Position numbers and translations under genes: made by a program | In this document: one piece after another, positions 1-22,100 of the stretch | Layout of the letters: every line of letters starts with the position of its first letter | Numbering within the stretch: position 1 is the first letter of the stretch | Assembly: GCA_009741485.1 (NCBI GenBank) | Contig: CM019230.1 | Span: forward strand, 3,188,619-3,252,618 | Direction of reading: 5' to 3' | DNA: 64,000 nucleotides | Source: Malurus cyaneus samueli | Taxonomy: Eukaryota > Chordata > Aves > Passeriformes > Maluridae | The notes under the pieces: generated by a model | Told to the model about the DNA's origin: nothing | Databases searched by the model: none | The model's input: the letters and a program-made list of their open reading frames with translations, nothing else

Positions 1-614
1 CCTAATTTCAGCACATTTTTCTTGAGACCTATTGAGCCACCTCTGCATTGCTCAGGGCAGAGCTGAGTCATAGTTCATATAATCCTTGACTTGAAATATT
101 TTGTTACCCACAAGCTCTTGGGGTTCTGTGGCAAAACAGCCAGTGCCATACACGCACATCCCATGTGTAATTCTTCATGGAAAGTGTAACTCTTCAGAAA
201 TACACTTTTGTTTTGTAGGAGTTTCTAAAGCGTGATTCACAGCTCCTTACGTGACTAATGTTGTTTTAAAAAATGTTTTCTGTCAGAATTGGTGCAGGAC
301 TGCAATTCCATTTTGACAAATATGGCAATGGTCTTTATTTTGGTTTGAAGCCTGTATTAATTTAACAGCTGAAGTTAGTTTGTAAAAATGAAGGTTATTT
401 GATAAGAACTCTTTTCCCCACGGCATGTGTTCTGGGGTGTGTGTTTTTGCTGTGGTGGGCTCGTACCTTGGGAGTAGAGATTCCAGCTGAACAGATCAAG
501 TTTCTGAAACAATACATTTTCTCAGACTTCATGGAATTGTTCTGTTACATTTACGCTTGTTTGGCTCGGAGGCCAATTGCTGAGGTATTTTTCATTTTAT
601 ATTTGTTTTCACAG
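1..614 (+). other. SMURF2: SMURF2 intron, upstream part
   Basis: This is non-coding sequence before the first visible SMURF2 exon. It ends in the acceptor TTTTCACAG. I searched it for the preceding WW2 exon and found none, so that exon lies left of the window. A 74-codon open frame at 399-623 runs through the splice acceptor and resembles no known protein, so I treat it as chance. Confidence 0.7.
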
Positions 615-10826
<10,212 letters not shown>

Positions 10827-13800
10827 CCCTCCCAGCCTCACCCAGCCTCTATTTATACTCCTGTCAGCCAGAAAGCCCTTCCTTCCCTCAGCCAAGACTC
10901 AAGAAATGCTTGAAATACAGGAAACTTTCCCTTTTCTACACTAGGACACTGGGAGGGAAAGGACAACTTTTGGATTTTTTTTTTTTTAATTTTAAATTTT
11001 TTAAATTTTTTATTTCAAGAAAATAGGTTCTGTGGTTCCTGCCATAGGATCATTCAGCTGCTATTAAAAACTAATATCTTGAACATACAGAATGCTGACT
11101 TTTCCTACATTTCAACAGTTAAGCAGTATTCTATACTTAAAGACTACTACTATTTTTGTAAGAGGTAATCTATTATATTTGCCTACCTGATTTCTATTCT
11201 CAGATACCAAGACACAACTTCAGCAGTCGGTACAAGTCACGTTTCAGCCTGTTTTAAATGTATGATACTGAACAGCATCTATACCTGCTATTTTTGGAAA
11301 AAAATATTTTGGATTATTCTAACTTTGCATAAAATTGGCTGAAAGAATCATTAATCTTTTTAATGAAAGCCACTTACATGTTAACTGCGTTTTCTTATAG
11401 TAAACCATTATATTCTGCAATGTAAATTCCAGGTAAATGTTGCCACAGGGGCTTTTTTTTATATTTTTCAAGCAGGAATTCCGAATATGACGTTTTGGGG
11501 TCCTATTTATATCACTTGTCAGATTCCTCCAGCAGAATTTCTAGTGAGTGACACAGACTGTATTTGGTACAGTCCTTGTGTTTACACGTGGAATAACCTT
11601 TTTTTAATGAACAGTAGATGTTTTGATTTTTTTTTTAAACAGCATTTTTCTAACAAGTCTGTTGAGAGTATTTTTTGTTGCTTTTGACCTTAAATTGAAA
11701 CACTGCATTTTTCAGCTGTTGAAGCACTGATGGGCTTTGCCAGCAGAAGTCTGTCAGCGGTTTGTTCCAGAACCCATCCTGTCCAGTCAACCAAAGTTTG
11801 TTTGAATGCAGCCAAATCATATTCTATATTTGTTGATGCTAAAGATATATCAGGTAAAACACGTTGTAATCTTTGTCCAGCTGCTCATGACACGTGGGTT
11901 TAAGTTACAACTAAGGAAAAATGGTGTATTGACTGAAATATGTGTAATGTGCTTTGGAAATGAGGTTGTAAGAGCACATAATTTATTGATTGTAGGGATG
12001 GAAGTAAGTATATATATGATTTATAACATGGGTTGATCTCTTCAAAGGGGAATAAAATGCACTACCAGTAGAGGGAACTGAACTTTGATGTTAGTTTGGA
12101 AATTCTCAGTTAAGATCTGTCTGATCTGCTCGTGGTGTATGGATAAATCAGGCTGCTTAAGAGATGGTGCCATTCTCCTCTCAGCCATGAGAATATTTGG
12201 CATAAGTAGCAGGTTTTTTCCAATCAGTGTTGTGTGTTTGTAACTTAGGTTACAATTAATCATCAAATCTGCACTATTTTTTCACTGCCAATGAGAAGAA
12301 AGTCAAAGGTATTGAAAATGCTAAAGGGATGGGATGTAACCAGCTGTTCCATGTTTGCAGTGTAAGTCACAGTGAACCAGCTCATTTTCTGTCTGTTCTG
12401 TGGAGCTTGAACTCAGTTTTGTTCTGCCAAGTCTGACTGCCACAGTGAGTAAACTACTGCTGGATGTTGTGTGTTAGAATAGTGGGCAAGGGACTACTTT
12501 TACAGAACTGTGGTAAGAATCTGGTGAGCCAAATCCACATGTTGGTTTGATTATTTTTTTTGTACAGCTGCTGCTGGCAGGTTTGTTCCAAGGGACTTTG
12601 CTTCCCTTTCTGGGCTGACTGCAGGCTGAGGCTACTTAAGGATGTGAACAGTAAGAGACCAGGTTTGAAATACATAAGATCTTTTTTTTTTCATTTCAAG
12701 GGACTCTTGCACTCCTGGTGAAGGGCTGCTAATTTGGCACCCACATTGGGCTCCCCAGTTGAGGGCTTTCAGAGGAGTTTCCACTGTGCCTGTCTGGCTC
12801 AGGGGGAGCACAGCAGATTCTTGCCCAGTGTTTGTCACTCCAAGAGCTCCCCGTGGCTGGGAGCACAGCTCCACACTCTCCCCAAACCTCTGCTCAGCCC
12901 CTGCAAGTTCTGATGATGTGAGTGACTGTTGGCAGGGATTTCACAGGTTCTTGTGACTGTTCACAGGAGAGGCTCCAGTGCTGTGGAAGTGAAAGAAATG
13001 ATTTCACCCTCCCACCCCCCTCAGGCTGTGGCCACAGCTTCCCTGGTCATGGAACATGCCAAATATAAAATCTGGCTGTTGGATTTATTGAATGCAAAGT
13101 TATGGTGTCATAAAAGCATCTTTGGGGAGGGAGGAGATGAGCTCTGCAGAATATGGACCCGAGATCAGCTGATAATTACATTCATTTTCACAGCAGCCTT
13201 AGCAGTATATGTGTTTTTCTACCAAACATTTTGGTATGACATTGAGAATTTTTTTAACTGCCACAGATATTGTAAATTTAATATATTATAGGCAAAACTA
13301 GACAAATCTGCATTGAACTTTCCATAGCTGACAGATGAGGATGAATATACCAAGTATTTTGAGTGCCTTTCTACCTTCATAAAGACTGAGAGCTTTAACT
13401 AAAGCACCTCATCACCCAGTCAGATGTTTATCTGAATATGGGAAAGGGTTGATTCCCTTTCCAAAATTTTGTTTCAAGAACATGTCAGCTATTTTCCCCT
13501 CAAAAAGGTGCTAAGCCTAATATTGCATTTTAACCTTGGACTTTCACCCCATGATTAATGTGAATATTTATTTCAATGTGTCCCTCTTACTGGGTTTTAC
13601 TTTATCCAGTCTTTAGTTGTTTTAGGGAGATGTCACATCATGGTTTTATGCTGTTGCTTTTCATGATGAATGTTTAATTATGAACAGTGACTTTTGTAGA
13701 TTTCAAATATACAGTTCACAGTTGAGTTTCAGAGGATTTAATTTCTCGGTGTAAAGAGTTTTGTAATGGTGCTTTGTACAGTATGTATTCTAATTTTTTT

Positions 13801-14340
13801 TTTTTTTGCACATAGTTTCAGTTTCCCTAAACTGATTTATTTGTACCAAATTTTTGTGTTTGTACTAAAGTCCAGAGCACACAAGCTGTTTTGAAATTCC
13901 TGTCCTACAACACTACATCTGTCCTGAACTCCTGGTGCGTTTAAATGCTGCATTGATGGAAGTTCAAGCTTTGCTCCTGTCACAGCACCATCCTCCAGCT
14001 CGATGTAGCATCTTTTTAAACAGCACCACACATTACCAGGTGCCATTTGTTGTACTTTACACTATGTAGTAGGTTCCTGGCTCTACCACATCCTCAGAGC
14101 TTTGTCTGTAGTTGTAATTAGTTTATCCAAGTGTAATTACTCCTCCACAAACTGACAGTTCTTAGTTTATCATTTCCATTGTATTTATTACAGAGTGTTT
14201 TAGCATTGGTATCATTGTATTTTCACTCAGCTGTTACATGAGCTTTAACAAAAAAAAAATCTGTATAAAATGGTTTTTAAGTACTTAATGTATGTACCCA
14301 TGCAGAAGTTGAGCAATAAATTGTATGCTGTTTGCACTGT
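10827..14340 (+). other. SMURF2: SMURF2 3'UTR
   Basis: An AT-rich sequence of about 3.5 kb follows the SMURF2 stop and contains many T runs and ATTTA-like elements. It ends just after a canonical AATAAA, and I see no other gene in it. A long AU-rich 3'UTR agrees with post-transcriptional control of this dosage-sensitive ligase, but that is inference. The exact cleavage site is not visible. Confidence 0.75.
14315..14320 (+). terminator. SMURF2: SMURF2 polyadenylation signal AATAAA
   Basis: A canonical hexamer is followed about 10-20 bases later by TG/GT-rich sequence (TTGTATGCTGTTTGC). It is the best-placed signal for the end of the SMURF2 transcript. Other AT-rich hexamer variants nearby could also be used. 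Confidence 0.7.
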
Positions 14341-15914
14341 CACAGCATCAATGGTTTTAAAAGTTCTAAGTTTTTCTTAATTAAATCTTTAAAATGTAAG
14401 AATGTCATTTTAAATAACTGGACTTTGTTTCAGGAGAAAATATTTAAAACTTGGTGACTTCCTACATGCTGTTACCTGCAGTAAAAACTGTGCTGAATGT
14501 TCTAGTCCAACTCAGCAGGTCTTACTTCTGGCTCTCGTGTACTGGCAGGTCTTGGCAAGGACTTATCTCAGCATTGGTGAACAGATGTCTCCTCTCAAAA
14601 CTTAGCAAAGCTACACCACTGTCCTTGAGGGGAAAAAAGGTCAATTTGGTAAAGACTGGCTAAATTTCATCAACTTAGCTGATAAATATTGTCCCATAAA
14701 GGCTTCAAAGTTAGCCAGGCTGAGAGCAGCTCCCTGAAAAGGTTTGTACAAGTCAGGGTTTGTGTTTCTGGTTTTGTGGAGGGCTTTTGCTGTGTGTTGT
14801 TTGGGTCTATCTTTTTGCAATGAGGTATCTCCTGCTCTAACATCTGTGAAAGAACCTCCTTTACAGGCTGGGGGCTTTTTTTTTCCTTTTCAGTGCATGG
14901 GTCTTGAGTTCTCTGTGTGTTGTCAGTTCCATCAGAGACACCCCCTCATGGCAACCTTTAAATATTGTATAGACAGTGCAGTTAATTCCAGAATTCATAT
15001 ATCACACCTTTCACACAGCAATTTTAGCAAGAACTCTTCTAGTACCAAGATAAACTAATTAAGAGTTGCACTTTTGTCAGGCAGAGGAGACTGTATCAGT
15101 AATGGACATCATTAATTATCAGCTTTTATGTAATTGTTCTTAGTTTAAATACTCATCCTTCTCTGCTGGCACCTCCTGGGGCCCAAGGAGTTTGGTGAAA
15201 CCTGGGTTTCCTGCTGACCCCTGTGCTGCTCAGGGCACAGAAGATGCTGCAATAGCTGTAGTGCCTGGAACAACCTGGAGTAAGGTAAAGCTGACTGGTG
15301 GAGTATTTAATCACTCTAAATCTGGTTCTGTCAGTGATGGAGTCATCAGGCTGTCCCTGGGAGTGTGGCCCTGTGCAAGATGAGGAATGCTGTCCACAGC
15401 TCCTTCCCAGGGTTCACCTCTTGCAGAAGCTCATCATGCATTGCTTTAGAAGAATCTTCCAAGATTTTTTCTGTTTCAAGCGACTTTTCCCAGTGCATCT
15501 GTAGCACAGGAGTATTTTATATGCTTTGTATTTTATCAACCAGCCAGCAACACCAACACTGCAACCACAGAATTGACTGGAAAGAGGAGTGGAATAAGTA
15601 GTCCTCCCTTGCTTAATGTATTTAGAGTCCCAGTTATTTATGTCAGGTTTATTGCAGGCATTCTCTAACTTGGCCTTTCACAGGAAACCTGAACCTTTGA
15701 TGTTCTTTTAAAGATCTTCTTGTGCTTTGTGAGCTTTCCAAACTGTGATTTCTGGCTAATGGTGTTAGATTGGCTTAGCAACAACAGCCCCAGCACAGAT
15801 GCAGAGGAGCCTCAGCATCCAACTGTTCCACCACAGTAACTTCACTGAAGCACTCTGACTTCATCCCTCTTCCTGTGGGTAGAGCCCAACATTATCCCAG
15901 TCTTGCTAAAGAGA
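14341..15914. other. Intergenic gap between convergent SMURF2 and CEP95 3' ends
   Basis: This is about 1.6 kb of unremarkable AT-rich sequence between two tail-to-tail genes. I see no coding exon, RNA gene or recognisable repeat. Open frames are at most 104 codons and show no family signature. Confidence 0.7.
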
Positions 15915-15933
15915 TAAGAAATAGTTCAGAAAC

Positions 15934-15939
15934 TTTATT
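15934..15939 (-). terminator. CEP95: CEP95 polyadenylation signal (AATAAA on minus strand)
   Basis: TTTATT on the plus strand reads AATAAA on the minus strand, about 180 bases after the CEP95 stop. It predicts a short 3'UTR (about 15915-16120) and a transcript end roughly 1.6 kb from the convergent SMURF2 end. Confidence 0.65.
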
Positions 15940-16120
15940 GATGATCATAAAAGTGCTGTGGAAATCCCAGGTCCCAGCAGCTACAGCCCTGACAGGCCAA
16001 AATGACAGAACAGATATTTTAGAGAGAAAAACAGCCTCACACCATCTTCCCATTACAGCAGCCCTCAAAAACCTCTGATCAACTTAGCCAGGGAGAACTG
16101 CAATGACATTTACCCGAGTC

Positions 16121-19100
16121 TTAAAAGAAATGGCTTTGGCTGTACTGGAAAGAAGCCATCTGAAGCCTGGATCTCAGTCTGTCTGCTTCTAGTTCTTGAA
16201 AAAAGGTGTCATCATCATTTTTCAAAATTGCTGCTTGCAGTTGCTGTATTTCCTTTTCCATCTTTGATCTCAGTTCTTTTTTTGTTTTCTGTAGCATCTA
16301 AAGAAAATACTGACATTAGTCACAGCATGTAAAAAGAAAAGGCAGTTGGATAAAATTAGGAATACTTACTTGTGCTTGTACTTGCTCTCTGGTTTGGATT
16401 TCTTGGAATTCTTGAGATATAGCTTCTGCTAGCATGGAAAACTAAACACAACACATGTGTGAGTTGAACTAATTAAAGAAGAAAGACTTCTAAATGGAAA
16501 AATATGATGTGTCTGATCCAGGTGAAGCTTTACCTGATCTTTGTAGTAGTTCTCCAGAGACTCCAGCTCCTTCTGGTGCTTTCTCTGTTGCTCATCACGC
16601 TTGTCTTGAGCATATTGTCTCAGTTCCCTCAGTCTTTGCTTCTGGAGTTCTAAGCCTTCTTCAAATAAGCTTTTAAATATCTGCCAGCAATTAAAAAAAA
16701 AAAGCAAACCTGAAACTTTCCCAGGAACTTGTAAGTATACATTTGTGGTTTTCAGCTGCTTTATCTCCTGATGGAATGGTGTTTACATGAGGATAGGCTG
16801 TAGCCTATGAGAAAGTACAATTGTGTACCTAGAAATGGTGGTGCAGATGCAGCTGAGCTGAATTTGTATTACTCATTTAGCTGAAATTGTGATAGATAAA
16901 ATAATTTTTCATGTCAGTTTAGTCAGATGACCCACCAGTGCAAGCCAGGGCCTTTGAACACACACTGTGATTTACAACCTATCCTGTACTCTGCAGTCTA
17001 ATTTCAGGACCTTCATCCAGATTTCCAGCAGCAGGAAATCCAGCCTGGACTCAGGCTTTCCATTCCTCCACAAGAACACTTACCAGCTGTAGCTCACAGC
17101 TTGAGAAAACAGTTCTCAAATCACTACCAGCGGATTATGCAGTAAACTTCTAATCTCTTCTTTTGAAAGGTGACAATTGTGTATCTGCTCTTGCAGGGTG
17201 TAATAATTCTCCTCTCTATCCCTCACTCTGATGTCCAGCCCTAATTAAGTCATCTCTGTCACAAAGTCCACTTTGTTTAACAAACACAACTGAACAGCAA
17301 AGCCGCCTGTTTGATCAGCTCCCTTAACAGAAGATTTAGATTGTTTTCTTTGGATGGTGACTATAGGAACAACTTCTTAATCCTACTGTTTCTGAAAACT
17401 CATTTCCCCAATTTCTCATGTTACTAGCCCTGTTTTTCCACATTGATACTTCACCCTTTCTCTGCTCTCAGCTCCATAAATCATCCTTTCTTGTTTCACA
17501 GTGGTTTGCTCTGCACTGTGTCCATGTTTCCAGAGAAGGAACAGTTTCATCTGAGGCCCTGACTGACCAACCACTTCACCTTGGCTCTGTGCTCTGCAGC
17601 ATTAGATGAACTACCACAGCTCAGCACTGGGGTCCAGATGAGAATAATTCCAAGAATGCTGCACTTGCAGAGCAAGAGCCCTTGTCCTCACCTTCTCCTC
17701 CCGTGTCCTCGCCCGCATCATCTTGGCCCGGAGCTGCACCCTGTAATCCTCGTAGTATTTCTTGGCCCGGGCCACCTGCTGCCGCTTCTCGGTCAGTTTG
17801 TTCTGAGCCCATTTCTGCCGGTAGATGCGCTGCTTGATGTCTTGCTAAAGGGAGAGAGAGCTGTTAGACCACTGAACTGCCAACAGATACTGCTGCAGGC
17901 AAAGCTTTGTTAATTAGGGTCCATAAGGAGTTTCTTTACACTCCAGTTTTACACTGCAGTTATGGTTTAAAGCTTTAGTCACCACTGATGTAGAATTAAG
18001 GAGTCAGCACTGTCATGGGAGCTGCAACACCCAGAACCTCAAGATTCTCCTCCTTGCACTTTCTTAGAATTTGTTTTACCTTTTAAAGCAACAATGCAGT
18101 ATCATCATCTTCCATTCCATGACCTCAGTAATCACCCAACAGATTGTGGCATTTTGAGACCACAGCTACTCAAAAAGCATAAAGTTGTCATAAGATAAAA
18201 AGCCACTTTCATGATCTGGGAATATGGGTTCTCAAAAGCTCAATGTGAAATCTTTGTGTTATGTAACAAACCATCTTCAAAGAACATACCAGTCTCTTGC
18301 TCTGATCTTGATCTTTCTTAATAATTGCAGCAAGAAGCTCGTGTTTCCTCAAGGCTTGTTCAACCTGCAGGTTTAAAAAAAAAAGCTAATTACTTGCATC
18401 ATTGTGCAGGGCAAGCTGTTCTATGGAGCAGGTTTAAATACTGCCCTCTGCTCTGGTTTGGGTTTTGTATTGAGAATTGCCACATATAAGCTAATCAACT
18501 TTTGTATCTGATAACTCACTTGTAAACTAAAAGCACTAGCAATGGAAATGCTTTTTTAAAAAGCAATAGCAGCCCTAGGCAGTACTTGAGAAACCAGTAT
18601 AAGAAAAGGACCATCAAGTAGCTGATGAGAAGTTGAACCCATGTATGCAAGTCTGTACATCCCTATTTAACCAAGCTCACAGAACATCCTTGCAGGCTGT
18701 GCAGGTGCCCTGGCTGTGCTGCTGCTGTGGTGTCAGGGTATCTCTGCTGACACTCAGCAGCTAAGGAGAACACTCACCTCATTCTGCAGTTTCACTCTAG
18801 GTCTGCCAGCAGGTGCCTTAAGGTGTGCAGTGTGAGTAAGCTGCCGCTGCCACATTTTACCCAGAGTCCGTGCAGAAATGTGCAGGCTGGGAAACTCCTC
18901 CAGGAGCTGCAAGAGGAGGTCATTGTCTCTTACTGTCACTGGAAAATAAAGACAGATGTAAGCAACAAATCCCTGGAGAATACATTTTGTTGTAAATTCA
19001 TCCAAACAGTGTCAGCCTAAGTCATGAAATATTTTACATAGCTCACTATAAAATGACCATGCTGCTGTGACCATGTGAGGGTAAACCCAGCAGGGCATTA

Positions 19101-22100
19101 ACATCATCCTGCCCATTCAGCAGCACAGAAAGCAATCCAATCTTTTGTTGTTTTCTCTGAAGAATCGCTTTTATAGGTGTCGTTTCCCTCCCACCACCCC
19201 ATCCAACTAAGACCGGTATCCCTTCTGTCTTCCCATGGTTCTGACCATCACTAATCAGTGATTGCTTCAATTCTCTCACTTTGGTTGCAGCAACTTAAAA
19301 TAATGCCAGCACAGCAGTGGCAATGACAGATCCAGGTCAAGTAAACAGGTGCAGAATAAACTGGTGTGCAACCAGCTCGTTCCCATTACATCTTTGATCT
19401 TTCTGGCAGGAAAAGATGATGGGGAGATGAAACAAAAGGGTATTTACCAAGTATATGGCCTTCGAAAACTGGAAAAAAATAAAGCAATGTGGCTGAACAA
19501 CATCCAGGTATATAGGGGATTATCTGGTGGTCTAATCCATAGGCATGCACAGTGCTGATTACCAAAACTGAGCCTGGGATTGGCAGCTTGGCTGTTCTTG
19601 GAGCATCACATGCTCAGCAAACCAGTGGCAGGGTCAGACAGATCCTGCTCTGTAACCTTTACCTGGCTCAGCTCAAGCCAGAGGCCCAGTTTAAAATCTC
19701 ATATGTGCTCAAAAAAATAACAAAAGAAAGACTGTAGTGGAATAAGCACAGGAGTAGCAGCAATGGAAACAAGCCCTGAAAATAATCCAAGGGATTTTAA
19801 GGAAGTAGCAAACAGGTCACAATTTGATTGTGCACTGATGGTTTACATTTACTTAGAGCATTATCTTCCCTAACAAAAATCCAGACATATAGAGGTCAGA
19901 AGAAGGGAAAATGCTACAGCTGACTGGTATATGTTGGACTGGTGCCTTTATCCTTGGAGTTCAACACATGCTTTCAAAAGATGCCAGTTTTCCACCAAGT
20001 ATAGTTTTGCAGTTCTTACTTGGAGCTGCTTGCTTTGGCTTCATGATCCCCCGTTTTGGAATCCGCTGGCTGTGTTTGGGATACTGAGGTGCGGTTTTTC
20101 TAGAACAAACTTTCACTAGCTGAGACATTTTTGGAGATTCTTTAAAGACGTTTTCTTTGAACTCTTGTTCCTTAGGGGTAGATGTAAAACAGATGGAAAA
20201 CAGGTATGAGAAGGGAAAGACTGATAGAACACAGTTTGGCTATCAGAACTTAAATGCCTTTCAAACTTTAGAATGAGAACTTGGACATATAGCATTGGAT
20301 TCTCTAGAATTTACCAAATGCAGGTCAGGGTTCAAATAAAGGTTAAATCTCATTATTGCATAACCTCAGCTCTTCTGCAGCACTTAACATTAGTAAGTTA
20401 CTATTTTAGTTGTAACTATGACAGGGGCAGTCAAGGAGGTTTTGTACCCAGAAGTGTCTGAACAGACCATCTAGGCAAATTTTAAAAGAAAAAACCAACC
20501 AAACAAAACACAAGCAACAATCCCCACTGTGCATCACCTACCCTTTCCTTTGCAACTTCTTTGGCTTTAGAAAGTTTATGCTTCTCCTTCGCTTCATAAA
20601 TTCTTAGATCATGTTCATAAGCTTTATTGACCAGCTAGAAAATAAAAATAAAAGAACTTGTCAGAGGAAATAATCAGTGCACATAACCACCTTAAGCTAT
20701 TTTTGCAAAATTTGGGTTTTAAGTCTCTTCTTCAACAGGCTACAGATAAAAAAAAGCACAATTACTAAAGGAGACCAAATGCCTCCATTATCTAAGAGAA
20801 TTGCTTTCATGGATTTAGCGTAACTGTTGGTAACAATTAACGTAAGGTATAGCTTCAAAATTACCTTGGTTTTTCTTGCTCTTTCATCCCTTTCTCTTTG
20901 CAGCTGGCTGCGTATTGTGTTCATTTGGTCTATTCTTTTCTCACAGAGTTGATGTTCCTGATGTTGAGATGAGGGTGAAGATGGGATGGAGATGGAGAGG
21001 GATCGTGGCCTGCCTGGGTACCTTGGATGTGATGTGTCTGTAGGGAAAGGTCATTCATTGAGAATCTGAGACAAAAATCACCCCAGCGAAGGGTATTGTG
21101 ACCAGGCCCTCATTTCAGAACCACAGTCCTGTGAGCTTCTATTCTGTCCCTCTGTCCACCTTCTGTACATTTTTTACTGCAGCTGTGTTTGCCTTGTATA
21201 TTTTGTAAAGTTTTACCACCATTTTTTAAGTGTTGAACAGAAACTTGGTTTCGATTCTGCTACTGTTGCTCAGGTTTTGATCAAAGACAAAATAGAAGTG
21301 AACTAAAATACAAAACTAAGTAACTAACTGCAATTCAGTGTAGCAGCTTTACATGAAAAGGTTTCTGTTATATTCTTTTCTATCCCAGTACTTAACTAGC
21401 ACAAGGATTGTTACCTCTCTCAGCTGTCATCTGGCGATAGTCCATGACACTGTCACTGTGCTGTGACAGGGTGTCCTCATCTGTCAGCTCCTCTTCTCTT
21501 GTGTGCTCACCCAAAGCTCTCTTTAATATCTAAGGGACAGATTGTTTTTGTGGGTGTCAGGTTCAACAGACCATTCTAAAGTTTGAATGAACTAAAGCCG
21601 GGTGTTAGTTGTAGATTTGATTTTCATCCATATCACATTGATATTCTTGTTCTCTCCATTGTCATTACTAAAGCTGGATTGCTCAGCTCAACAAAGAAGG
21701 GATTTCACTTACTAAATCTAGTTCATTTAGCCTGCGAGACAGACTTTCTGATGCTTCACGAAACTCTTGCTCAGGCGTCTTCTCCCTTGTTTTTCTGCGG
21801 GAAAGTGAATCCTTCAGTGAGTCTGTGGTGGAATTTTTGTATCTGCTAAAGCAGAAAAGAGATTCCATTTTCTAAAAGCTTGAAGATGAGTATTACCTCA
21901 CACAAATCCAGTTCACTTATTGTGTAAGCATGTTTTTAGAGGATTAACTAGAAGTTGAATGTGTAAGTGCCTATAACTATATTTAATAAAATGAATGTAT
22001 GTCAGGACAAACAGGAAATCTTTGTGTTAGAATTAATCTTTCACTGTCACACAGCCAAGGAAGAAGAGATCTTATTTAAAAGGGAGGTGTGGCTGGCTGG